DNA of 15,993 bases from positions 1-15,993 of the forward strand of contig DAIOGN010000083.1 of the NCBI GenBank assembly GCA_036745245.1. The letters run 5' to 3'. Below the pieces are notes generated by a model, which searched no databases, had not been told where the DNA came from, and saw only the letters and a list, made by a program, of their open reading frames with translations. This stretch comes from DAIOGN01 sp036745245 (lineage in GTDB: Bacteria; Zixibacteria; MSB-5A5; JAUVRN01). A program made the translations under genes and the position numbers. Of this stretch, positions 7,628 to 14,655 are shown piece by piece. Position 1 is the first letter of the stretch; every line of letters begins with the position of its first letter.

Positions 7628-8404
7628 ATGGTAGTTCGCTACGTTCGCTACTCGCTGCTGTTTATTCTCACCGTACTCGTGGTGTCTCTCGCACTGGGGT
7701 ACGGGAGCCGGTCCTTCGAAGCCTATTGTCCCTTCGGTGGAGCCGAGAGTCTCTGGGGGCTCTATACAGTCGGGGAGTTTTCCTGTGCCCTGGGTCCGCT
7801 CAACCTGTCGCTTCTGGTGGCCGTGGTGGGGCTCACGCTGGTTTCCAAGAAGTCATTCTGCGGCTGGGCTTGCCCCATCGGCTTTGCCAGTGAGCTTCTC
7901 GGGCGACTGGGAGGCAGGGTGCTCGGCACACAGTGGCGGCCAGGACCCCGGCTCGATCAAGTGCTCAGACTGATCCGCTATCCTGTGCTGGTGGCGTTTC
8001 TGTATCTGACGTACAAGTCGGGCGAACTGATTCTGCGCGGGTACGATCCGTTTTACCTCATCTTCTCAGGCTTCGGCCACGGCAGCGCGGGGGCCGTGTC
8101 CTATTACGTTTTGGGCGCCCTCATCATGGGCGCGCTCCTGATTCCCATGTTCTTCTGCCGCTACCTCTGTCCATTGGGCGCGGTGCTGGATCCCTTCAGC
8201 CGCCTGGGATGGATCAAGGTGGCCCGAAACGCCACCACATGTACAGACTGCGGGATCTGCCAGACGGCGTGTCCTCACGACATTCCCGTGCAGAGAGTCG
8301 ACTACGTTCGTTCGAGGGACTGCACCAATTGTGCGGAGTGCATCGAAGCCTGCCCGGAGGAGGGTGTGCTTACTCTGCGGGCCGCCGGCTGGAGGAAGCC
8401 ATGA
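7628..8404 (+). CDS. NapH/CcoG-like membrane-bound polyferredoxin (4Fe-4S), 258 aa
   Basis: ATG 7628 is preferred over GTG 7586 because AAGGGG lies at suitable spacing before it and nothing resembling a ribosome site precedes the GTG. Four membrane segments are visible (about residues 9-24, 57-73, 115-130, 157-175). Membrane-proximal Cys motifs of the family are CGWACP (C78, C82) and CRYLCPLGA (C177, C181). Two further Cys, C34 (EAYCPFGG) and C53, lie in the first periplasm-side stretch. The C-terminal cytoplasmic domain has two classical 4Fe-4S motifs, CTDCGICQTACP (C205-C215) and CTNCAECIEACP (C232-C242). It probably moves electrons between a cytoplasmic donor or the quinone pool and a periplasmic acceptor. 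Its stop overlaps the start of the HMA-like gene (ATGA), so the two are translationally coupled. The electron acceptor is unknown; no nap or nos gene is adjacent. Confidence 0.88.
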   Translation: MVVRYVRYSLLFILTVLVVSLALGYGSRSFEAYCPFGGAESLWGLYTVGEFSCALGPLNLSLLVAVVGLTLVSKKSFCGWACPIGFASELLGRLGGRVLGTQWRPGPRLDQVLRLIRYPVLVAFLYLTYKSGELILRGYDPFYLIFSGFGHGSAGAVSYYVLGALIMGALLIPMFFCRYLCPLGAVLDPFSRLGWIKVARNATTCTDCGICQTACPHDIPVQRVDYVRSRDCTNCAECIEACPEEGVLTLRAAGWRKP

Positions 8405-8769
8405 AAATCTCGGTCTGGACCCTTCCAATTCTGGTGGTGGTGGCGCTTTTCGGCGGCTACCTGCTGCGTACCGCGGTTGCCATTCCTACCACGACTGTTG
8501 GTACGACGCAAGCGACAGGCGCAAAGCTGGAGTGCGTCGTGTCGGGTGTGAAGTGCAAGGGCACGGCGGCTTTCTTCACATCGCTGTACGAGGGAGTGGA
8601 CGGCGTCCTGGCCATTGAGACATTCGCCACCGAACACAAGGCGGTGTTTACCTACGATCCGGCACGAATTTCTCCGGACGATATTGAGAAGGTCATGGAG
8701 CAGGAGGTCCTGCTCAACGACGGCTCCCGCGTTCAAGTCTTCGAGTGTCTGTCACGACAGGAGATGTAA
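8401..8769 (+). CDS. Membrane-anchored HMA-like (MerP/ATX1-type fold) small protein, 122 aa
   Basis: ATG 8401 overlaps the stop of the polyferredoxin gene in ATGA. The protein has one N-terminal membrane segment or uncleaved signal (residues 5-22), a Thr-rich linker, then a ferredoxin-like domain from about 41 to 116. The domain has the heavy-metal-associated layout: LECVVSGVKCKG, then a helix, GVDGVLAIETF, and a strand plus helix A-VFTYDPARISPDDIEKVM. In a standard HMA domain the metal site is GMxCxxC. Here only the first Cys is kept (C52); the second position is Thr. Two extra Cys, C45 seven residues upstream and C116 near the end, could supply another ligand or a disulfide. It would face the periplasm beside its polyferredoxin partner, suggesting redox handling of a metal or thiol. 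Fold assignment is by pattern, not by search. Confidence 0.7.
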   Translation: MKISVWTLPILVVVALFGGYLLRTAVAIPTTTVGTTQATGAKLECVVSGVKCKGTAAFFTSLYEGVDGVLAIETFATEHKAVFTYDPARISPDDIEKVMEQEVLLNDGSRVQVFECLSRQEM

Positions 8770-8883
8770 GCCCACATTCCCCCGGACCCGCGACTGGGTG
8801 ATTTAAGGAGCCTTACCCCCCCAGGTCTCGCATTGCCGCGCATCGGCGTGTCCGTGCAGCTGTAGCAGCCACACTTAAGCTAC

Positions 8884-8913
8884 TTGCGCTCCGCCAAGCC
8901 CGTCCATTAGAAT
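8884..8913 (+). promoter_or_regulatory. Sigma70-like promoter candidate for the FAD-linked oxidase
   Basis: TTGCGC (8884-8889) and TAGAAT (8908-8913) are 18 nt apart. The predicted transcript start would lie about 33 nt before ATG 8953, with the ribosome site TTGGAGGT in between. The 8770-8883 stretch after the HMA-like gene shows no clear terminator. Confidence 0.4.
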
Positions 8914-8952
8914 CGTCGGGCGTTTACTACATCACCTTGGAGGTTTAGCCGC

Positions 8953-10357
8953 ATGACATCTGTTACGATCAAACGCAACGACCAGGGCACGGCCACACTC
9001 GACAGCCAGGTGCTCGACCAATTCAAATCCGGCCTCCGCGGCCAGCTTCTCCGTCCGGGCGACGCGGGCTACGACGTCTCACGCACCGTCTGGAACGCCA
9101 TGATCGATNNNNNNNNNNGGCGTGAGCGACATCAAAGTAGCCGTCGACTTCGCGCGCACCCACCAACTGCTCACCGCCATAAAGGGCGGCGGACACAACA
9201 TCGCCGGCAGCGCAGTGTGCGATGGTGGCCTTCTGATCGACCTGTCCGGCATGCGCTCCGTGCGCATCGATCCGGCGAACAAGGTGGCTCACGTGGAGCC
9301 CGGTGCGCTTCTGGCCGACTTCGATCTCGAAGCGCAGGCCTTTGGCTTGGCCACTCCGCTGGGCATCAACTCCACGACCGGTGTCGCCGGGCTCACCCTG
9401 GGAGCCGGATTCGGCTGGTTCTCGCGCAAGCACGGCATGACCATCGACAACTTGCGCGCGGTGGACGTGATCACGGCCGATGGCAAGTTCCTCACGGCCA
9501 ATGCCAAGGACCATGCAGACTTGTTCTGGGCCCTGCGCGGCGGCAGCGGCAATTTCGGCGTGGTGACGCGCTTCGAGTTTCAGCTCCATCCGCTGGGTCC
9601 CAACGTGCTCACGGGCCTGGTGGCCTATCCGCTGGCCGAAGGCGCAGCCGCGCTCAAGCAGTACCGTGAGTACATCAAGAAGCTGGGCAACGACACCACG
9701 GTGTGGGCCGTGCTTCGCAAGGCGCCGCCTCTTCCGTTCATCGCGCCGGAGTGGCACTTCAAGGAAGTGTGTGTGTTCGCCATGTTCCACGCGGGCGACC
9801 CCGAGGCGGGGAAGAAGGCCCTCGAGCCTGTGTTGCACTTCGGCAAGCCCGTGGGCCAGTTCGTGGGGGTGCAGCCGTATCGGGCGTGGCAGCAAGCCTT
9901 CGATCCGCTCCTGGCCCCGGGTGCGCGCAACTACTGGAAGTCGCACAATTTCGCCGACCTCTCCGACGGCGCGATCGAAGTCACGCTGAAGTACGTTTCG
10001 AAGCTGCCCTCTCCGCACTGCGAGATCTTCTTCGGCGGGATCGGCGGCGCCACCATGAAGCCGGCTCCCGATTCCGCGGCCTACTCGCACCGCGATACGG
10101 TGTACGTCTGCAACGTGCACAGCCGTTGGGACACCGCGGCGGAGGACAAGGCGTGCATCGAGTGGGCGAGAGGTTTCTTCAAGGAAGCCGCACCCCACGC
10201 CACAGGTGGCGTGTACGTGAACTTCCTCACCGAAGATGAGACCGACCGCGTGAAGGCGGCCTATGGCTCAAACTACGGCAGACTGGCGGAGATTAAGAAG
10301 AAGTACGACCCGCAGAATCTGTTCCGGGTGAACCAGAACATCCAGCCGGGCCGGTGA
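8953..10357 (+). CDS. FAD-linked oxidase with berberine-bridge (BBE) C-terminal motif, interrupted by N-run 2
   Basis: ATG 8953 follows TTGGAGGT at good spacing. The N-terminal part runs to RTVWNAMID at 9108. After the N-run the protein resumes one frame off with GVSDIKVAVDFARTH, because the placeholder is 10 bases. Relatives read MID-RRPxLIARCA-GV here, so about 10 codons (30 bp) are probably missing and the gene is intact in nature. The FAD PP-loop is GGGHNIAGSAVCDGG. Its His (9194-9196) is the expected 8-alpha-histidyl FAD attachment site. The stretch where bicovalent members carry Cys reads INSTTGVAGLTLGAG, so flavin attachment should be single. The C-terminus has the BBE signature YGSNYGRLAEIKKKYDPQNLF-RVNQNI. 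No signal peptide is seen, so it is probably cytoplasmic. The substrate is unknown, and no pathway genes are adjacent. Confidence 0.9.
9109..9118. other. Assembly gap 2 (10 N), real missing sequence
   Basis: The run breaks the FAD-linked oxidase between MID and GVSDI and shifts the apparent frame by one. The flanks share no overlap. Family knowledge predicts about 10 missing codons, which would restore the frame. The placeholder length is therefore arbitrary. Confidence 0.85.
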
Positions 10358-10394
10358 CCGTCGGGGCGCGTGGCCCAGTGTGCAAACTGACGAC

Positions 10395-10409
10395 TGGGGT
10401 CTGACCCCA
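10395..10409. repeat. Perfect GGGGTCTGACCCC palindrome between convergent genes (REP-like)
   Basis: TGGGGTC-T-GACCCCA is a perfect inverted repeat. As RNA it forms a 6-bp stem with a CTG loop on either strand. It lies between the stops of the FAD oxidase (+) and the cupredoxin gene (-) and could help end both transcripts, though no U-run follows. From memory, GGGGTCAGACCCC-type motifs recur in many genomes as REP-like elements, often near RAYT transposases. No transposase is seen here. Confidence 0.5.
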
Positions 10410-10410
10410 A
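10401..10410 (+). repeat. CTGACCCCAA, copy 1, downstream flank of cupredoxin gene
   Basis: This 10-bp word is identical to 10855-10864, in the same orientation, and the two copies bracket the cupredoxin gene. This copy lies within the GGGGTCTGACCCC palindrome. Confidence 0.5.
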
Positions 10411-10413
10411 CTC

Positions 10414-10806
10414 CTAGTTGTCCGACTCCACCGTGTGCGTCTCGCCGCTGTTGTTGGTCCAGGTCACCTTGTCACCGGTCTTGATGGCGTAATTGGGCAG
10501 ATCGTGGCCCACGATGCTGTAAGTAATCGTCGCGGGCGTTGCGTTGGGGGGATCGGTCACGGTGATCACGCCCGACATGCCGCTTCCGCCGCGTCCACCG
10601 TGATACCGGCAGAAATACGGAACGCTTCCCGCCGCCGCAAACGTGTGCGTGAAGCTCGCGCCATTGCCGGCGAGGTTTCCCGAGGCGAATACGCGCGTGC
10701 CGCCTCCTCCGCCCCCGGTTCCGTAGTCGTCCCCTTTAGAAGAACAACTGAATGTCGCGATGATGGCGGCGAGTGCCAGCCCCTGTCTCCATGCTTTACC
10801 CGGCAT
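10414..10806 (-). CDS. Plastocyanin-like cupredoxin lipoprotein with permuted order of copper-ligand halves, 130 aa
   Basis: ATG 10806 has AAAGGA about 6 nt upstream; upstream extensions to 10905 add no signal-like sequence. The leader ends at C21 (AIIATFSC), a loose lipobox, followed by a Gly-rich linker (residues 29-36). The domain then starts with VFASGNLAGNGASFTHTF and PYFCRYHGG, giving the type-1 copper ligands C66, H69 and probably M77 in GSGMSGVITV. These normally sit at the C-terminus of a cupredoxin. Only after a short PPNATP linker come ATITYSIVGHDLPNY and the strand IKTGDKVTWTNNSGETHTV, with the first-His ligand H124 six residues from the stop. In ordinary plastocyanins TWTNN...HTV is followed directly by FxSGxL...PYxCxxH, so the order is swapped. 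All four ligands remain. A role in periplasmic electron transfer is likely. No partner is adjacent. Confidence 0.85.
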   Translation of the reverse strand: MPGKAWRQGLALAAIIATFSCSSKGDDYGTGGGGGGTRVFASGNLAGNGASFTHTFAAAGSVPYFCRYHGGRGGSGMSGVITVTDPPNATPATITYSIVGHDLPNYAIKTGDKVTWTNNSGETHTVESDN

Positions 10807-10854
10807 ATGGAATCCTTTCGCCTGACCTACTGACATCTGCCTGGAGCGAGCGGG

Positions 10855-10864
10855 CTGACCCCAA
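10855..10864 (+). repeat. CTGACCCCAA, copy 2, upstream flank of cupredoxin gene
   Basis: This direct copy of 10401-10410 lies about 50 bp before the cupredoxin ATG. It lacks the opposite arm of the palindrome. Next to it, TTGAT-C-ATCAA (10867-10877) is a small perfect inverted repeat that could be an operator. A TTGACA hexamer lies at 10905-10900 on the minus strand, without a good -10 at standard spacing. Confidence 0.4.
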
Positions 10865-10970
10865 ACTTGATCATCAAAGGTCGGCCCGCACGGGCGTGCT
10901 GTCAAGCTCTGCCGCCTGTGTCCCAGCGGGTCTTACACCACAGTACGCGTCCGGTGCCTGGCCGCACACA

Positions 10971-11000
10971 AACAAAAAGGCCCGCTCGGGAGCGGGCCTT
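10971..11000 (-). terminator. Strong intrinsic terminator of the PEP-CTERM gene
   Basis: On the minus strand AAGGCCCGCT (11000-10991) pairs perfectly with AGCGGGCCTT (10986-10977) around a 4-nt loop. It is followed by TTTTTGTT. The stem is 10 bp and GC-rich. It starts 30 bp after the stop of the PEP-CTERM gene and insulates the cupredoxin gene downstream. Confidence 0.9.
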
Positions 11001-11029
11001 CTTACAGAGGACGAGCGGGGCGCTTCTTG

Positions 11030-11650
11030 CTACTTTCTGCCTTGACGACGCCTGTAGTATCCGAGACCTGCCATCCCCAGGCCCAGCATCGTGAGCGTGG
11101 CCGGTTCGGGAACCGGATCGGTGGAGGTGGGCACATCCGCGGTATAGATCTTCAATTCCAATCCGCTGTTGAAATAGTGGCAATCGGGATCGAATCCGAA
11201 CCCGAAACTTCCGTCGGCGGCAAACGTCTGAAACGTGGGGAGCAGTCCCAGCGAAGCAAAGTCGTAGCTGAGGTTGATCCGGTGGGCATAGTCGCCATAG
11301 GGATCGCTCCACGCGCCGACGGTGACGCCTTCACCCGCAAAGTAGTTTCCGGCCTCCTGGTTGTCGGTGATCACCGACACGCCGGCCGCGGGATTGTCGA
11401 GCAGGGTGGTGTGGAGAACGTCCGGCTCGTAGGTCCAGTCGTAGATTCCCTTGAACGTGAGGACCACGTTCGTGATTTCCTGAGACGGTGGGGTCGCCCA
11501 GTTGATCCCCCACCTGTAGGCCTTGTAGTGATCCAGGTCCCACATGTCGGCGCTTGGAGAGGGTATGATTGTGTAAACTCCTGCACCCGCCGTGGAAGCG
11601 GCGAGCAGCGTCAGGCAGGTGACCGTCAAAGCTAAGAGCAATCGTCTCAT
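11030..11650 (-). CDS. PEP-CTERM sorting-signal protein, 206 aa
   Basis: ATG 11650 gives a Sec signal peptide (residues 1-23, MRRLLLALTVTCLTLLAA...AGA). Only a weak GAGAG precedes it. The body (about 24-175) is a beta-rich domain of unknown function, rich in aromatic residues and Asp (VLTFKGIYDWTYEPD, HRINLSYDFASLG, FGFGFDPDCHYF). The C-terminal 27 residues are a textbook PEP-CTERM signal: VPEPATL at about 180-186, a hydrophobic Gly-rich helix (TMLGLGMAGLGYY) and a basic tail RRRQGRK. In known systems the signal is cut by an exosortase (XrtA/EpsH) during export to the exopolysaccharide-coated surface. No exosortase is in this window. The gene lies 113 bp after the 889-residue protein gene on the same strand and ends in a strong terminator. 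Confidence 0.93.
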   Translation of the reverse strand: MRRLLLALTVTCLTLLAASTAGAGVYTIIPSPSADMWDLDHYKAYRWGINWATPPSQEITNVVLTFKGIYDWTYEPDVLHTTLLDNPAAGVSVITDNQEAGNYFAGEGVTVGAWSDPYGDYAHRINLSYDFASLGLLPTFQTFAADGSFGFGFDPDCHYFNSGLELKIYTADVPTSTDPVPEPATLTMLGLGMAGLGYYRRRQGRK

Positions 11651-11763
11651 TGGGTTAGCGCTCTCGTTGGTTAAAAGGCCCCAGGTTTAGAATCGTCTCG
11701 TCGGGGGTAGAGAGCGCAACTTACGTGCCGCGAGGCCCGCGAACCGATAACCCGGGGGAGCCC

Positions 11764-14433
11764 CTACTTGATGATGACGAGCTTGCCTACGTCCGTGCCG
11801 TAACGGCTCTCCACCGCCCACACGTAGATCCCCGTTTTTATCGCCTGCGTGTTTCGAGTAATCAGGTTCCACACCACCACGGAGGCTTCCGAGCTGTTGG
11901 GGTTGGCCCGGTGCTCGAGCTTGCGCACCAGGTCGCCGTCGAGGGAATAGATGGACACCGTGCAGGTGTCGGGTACGTTCGTGAAGGTCACCTTGCGTGC
12001 ACGCTCCGCATCCGGCTCTGAGCCGCTCGGATTCTCCCATCCCACGCCGAAGTAGTCGTCGGCCAGACGATACGGATTGGGATACACCCCCGGTTTGGGG
12101 CGCAGGCTGTCCACCACGGCCGCGGAATTGATGGGCCACACTTCCCGCGAGTTGGCCAGCGGGGAAGACTCCAGTGACTCCAGGCCTACCTGCGGGTCTC
12201 CGAAGTCGAACGCCGTGACCGAAATGAACACGGGCTCGGCCACATGCACGCCATCGAGCGCATATTCGTACTCGTAGTAAGCCGGATAGGCCACGCCGTC
12301 TTCCACGATGGTGTCATTGACGCCGGCAAACGGGAACCTGCGTCGAATCACGCCCATGACTTGCGAGGCGCAGCAGTCGGACAGCGTGGCCGCCGCGGTG
12401 TCATTCACCTTGTCGTTGGAATCGAACGGTTCGAAGCAGTAGTGCGACGTGTCGAGGCGTGAGCGGTCGATGGGATCCAGCACCACCTCGCGCATGGCTT
12501 CCTCCACCAGGCGTACCGCGAAACTGTCGGGATGGAACGGGCGGAAATTGTACACACTGTCCACCAGGTCGTCGTACAGAGTGCGCAGCGAGTCGATGGT
12601 GAACGGTCTGCCGTCCACTTCCCACCGGTTGAAGCTGGGCTCGTACTTGCGGCGCACGTAGTTGATCCGGTCGCGCTGGGTGAGGAGGGCGAAATCCTCA
12701 AGCCGCCCCGTGCGGCTCATGTACACGCGATAGCCCTCGAAATCGGACGTGCCGGAGAAGTAATCCAGCGTGGTTTCTGAGTGCTGACCATTCCAGCGCA
12801 CCACCACCTTGCCCTGGGCCGTGAGGAAACGCAGTTCAGGTGCCGGGGGCGGAGGCGGCCCCTTGAAATCGGGAACGCCGTCTCCCCGGTAGTAGGCTGT
12901 GTCGCGTCCCACCATTCGGTACTCTCCGCGGTAGCCGTCGCCGTCGGTGTCGAATTCCGGCGTGTCGTACACCCATCCGGCCCACTGCGCGTTGCGAATG
13001 AGGTCGGAAAAATCGAGATGCTGGCGGAACAGGTCCGGATTCGACGGATCGAAGTACCTGCCAAAGTTGCGCGCTTCCGCATGCAGATCGGCCCCCGACA
13101 CGAAGGCCACGGCCAGATCGAGCGTGGAGTCCACGGGGATTTCGAAAGGCCCGAAGGAGTAGAGATAACGCGTGTCGTAGCCATCCGCGAGATCCCCTGC
13201 CAGCTGGGCATCCTTCGGCGGCGGGAGCCAGCCCTCGGCCTGATGATCCACGGCCGACTCGATCTGGTCGTAGTCCAGCTCGCCGTTGGAGAGCATGAGA
13301 TACCGATTGATGTCGCCCAGGGGCGTTCCGAGGCTGCCTTTGCGGTAGGTGATGAGGCGGTTCTTTTTGTTTGGGCCCCAGTCGCGGGAGGCCGCGGCGG
13401 TGTTGGTGGCCCACCAGTTGAATGAAAACTTCAGGTCGGGCGTGGGAGACTTGAGGACGCGCACGGCCACCGCACCCGTGACGGATATCTCTTCGAACCG
13501 CCCCAGGCCCGGATCCCCGTCGTTGTCGGCGCTCCACGCCATGTTGAGCGTATCGAGGGCGCCCGGCACAAGGGGCGATGGAACAGCGCCGATGAACCCC
13601 GACATGTCGTCCCAGCGCGGGTTCCAGGTGAGGCGAAAGTGTCCCACGTCGTGATCCATGAAGATCCCCAAATACACCTTGTGAAGCACGTCGTCCGAGA
13701 GATTGCGAAGACCCAGGTCCATGATCACGAAGTCCTGCGAATAATTGTACGACCAGGCGTACGACTTCTGGGTGATTTCCAGACCGATGGGTTTGTGCAC
13801 GCGGCCATCGTAGCGATCGGGGTACTGGTAGGTTGCGTTGGTGACGGTGTCGTAGTACCGCGTGATGAGATCCTGTTCCGACACCGCGTCGGGGGAGAAG
13901 TGCACGTCGAGACACCGCGTGGAGGTCCCCGCGTCGAGCACCGGCCGGATCGTTCGCTCCTCGATGTGGCCGTTGGGTTCGGGAAGGGGAAAGAACTCGG
14001 TGGGAGCGTCGATGCCGTCTGTGCCCAGGGACACGAGCGTGTCAAACCCCCGAATGGCTCCGATCCAGAATCCTCCGGTCCCGAGATAGTCGAGCCCGGT
14101 ACCCGCGGGGAACTCCCACGACCGGGCGGGCTGGCGGGAACAGTAGTCGCAGCAGGACACGCGCCCGCCGTTGCCAAAGAGGCCCCAGTTGGTGAGGCTG
14201 AAGGCCACGTTCCCCACGGTGTGAGTGCGGGTGTACTCGAAGTAGTCCACCAGGTCAGAGGCGGTGGCGCGCGGGATCCCCGGGCGGGGCGTATCGCCAT
14301 CCAGCGCAAGAGCTGGGCAGGCGGCACCCAGCCAGAATGCCGCCAAAAGAATCAGGCCGGCCGCGGCGTCGAATCCCGTGCCCCGGCCAGTCCGGGGGCG
14401 CCGGGCGATGTCTGTGTCACTGGGTCTTGTCAA
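11764..14433 (-). CDS. Large secreted protein with C-terminal Por/T9SS-like sorting domain, 889 aa
   Basis: The only usable start before the signal peptide is TTG 14433; there is no ATG or GTG and no ribosome site close by, so the start is uncertain. A TATATT lies about 45 nt upstream (14483-14478). A hydrophobic leader (residues 22-44, AAAGLILLAAFWLGAACPALA) indicates export. The N-terminal 500 residues are an FCB-type secreted domain I know only as hypothetical (NVAFSLTNWGLFGNG, a SCCDYC cluster at 93-98, GGFWIGA, NYSQDFVIMDLGL). An EF-hand-like DTDGDGY loop lies at 495-501. After a Pro-rich linker comes an FN3-like part with DFEGYRVYMSR. The last about 115 residues are a T9SS/FlgD-like beta domain (YPNPYR at 784-789, RKVTFTNVPDTCTVSIYSLDG, VVVWNL, KTGIYVW, GKLVIIK). 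That domain suggests type IX-like secretion or cell-surface attachment. Substrate or partner is unknown. Confidence 0.88.
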   Translation of the reverse strand: MTRPSDTDIARRPRTGRGTGFDAAAGLILLAAFWLGAACPALALDGDTPRPGIPRATASDLVDYFEYTRTHTVGNVAFSLTNWGLFGNGGRVSCCDYCSRQPARSWEFPAGTGLDYLGTGGFWIGAIRGFDTLVSLGTDGIDAPTEFFPLPEPNGHIEERTIRPVLDAGTSTRCLDVHFSPDAVSEQDLITRYYDTVTNATYQYPDRYDGRVHKPIGLEITQKSYAWSYNYSQDFVIMDLGLRNLSDDVLHKVYLGIFMDHDVGHFRLTWNPRWDDMSGFIGAVPSPLVPGALDTLNMAWSADNDGDPGLGRFEEISVTGAVAVRVLKSPTPDLKFSFNWWATNTAAASRDWGPNKKNRLITYRKGSLGTPLGDINRYLMLSNGELDYDQIESAVDHQAEGWLPPPKDAQLAGDLADGYDTRYLYSFGPFEIPVDSTLDLAVAFVSGADLHAEARNFGRYFDPSNPDLFRQHLDFSDLIRNAQWAGWVYDTPEFDTDGDGYRGEYRMVGRDTAYYRGDGVPDFKGPPPPPAPELRFLTAQGKVVVRWNGQHSETTLDYFSGTSDFEGYRVYMSRTGRLEDFALLTQRDRINYVRRKYEPSFNRWEVDGRPFTIDSLRTLYDDLVDSVYNFRPFHPDSFAVRLVEEAMREVVLDPIDRSRLDTSHYCFEPFDSNDKVNDTAAATLSDCCASQVMGVIRRRFPFAGVNDTIVEDGVAYPAYYEYEYALDGVHVAEPVFISVTAFDFGDPQVGLESLESSPLANSREVWPINSAAVVDSLRPKPGVYPNPYRLADDYFGVGWENPSGSEPDAERARKVTFTNVPDTCTVSIYSLDGDLVRKLEHRANPNSSEASVVVWNLITRNTQAIKTGIYVWAVESRYGTDVGKLVIIK

Positions 14434-14655
14434 ATTCGTGCGCGGGGCTAACCGGGGCTTCCCTTCCGCCGGCGCAGAATATAGACAACGGCTCAGCAGG
14501 TTTTCATGCGAAATCGGTCGCGGGGGTGCTATTTTCCCGGGGTGTCACGGACCTGCCAGCGCCCTCCCGGGCTTTGGCTTGACTGTGGACCCGGGGGCCC
14601 GGTGTTTGGGAGCCGGGTCTCGCGGCCCGGTTTCGTGGTGCCCCGGTAGAAATCG
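14434..14655. other. Divergent intergenic region, GC-rich
   Basis: These 222 bp separate the 889-residue protein gene from the PKD gene and should hold both promoters. TATATT at 14483-14478 (minus strand) is the best -10 for the large gene, but its -35 is poor. For the PKD gene I find no convincing promoter, and no strong ribosome site precedes ATG 14656. Runs of C and G around 14587-14640 could form several alternative hairpins; none is distinctive. Confidence 0.35.

Noticed and set aside
9023..10198. 391-codon minus-strand frame opposite the FAD oxidase
   Set aside because: It crosses the N-run and is antisense to conserved FAD-binding and BBE motifs. No recognisable protein features.
9122..10357. 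GTG 9122 as a genuine start of the FAD oxidase
   Set aside because: The N-terminal piece from 8953 has the ribosome site and the family N-terminus (RTVWNAMID). The apparent restart is caused by the wrong gap length.
12836..13915. 359-codon minus-strand frame inside the 889-residue gene
   Set aside because: It is an alternate frame of the large secreted protein. The translation is Arg/Gly/Ser/His-rich, typical of frame-shifted GC-rich coding sequence.
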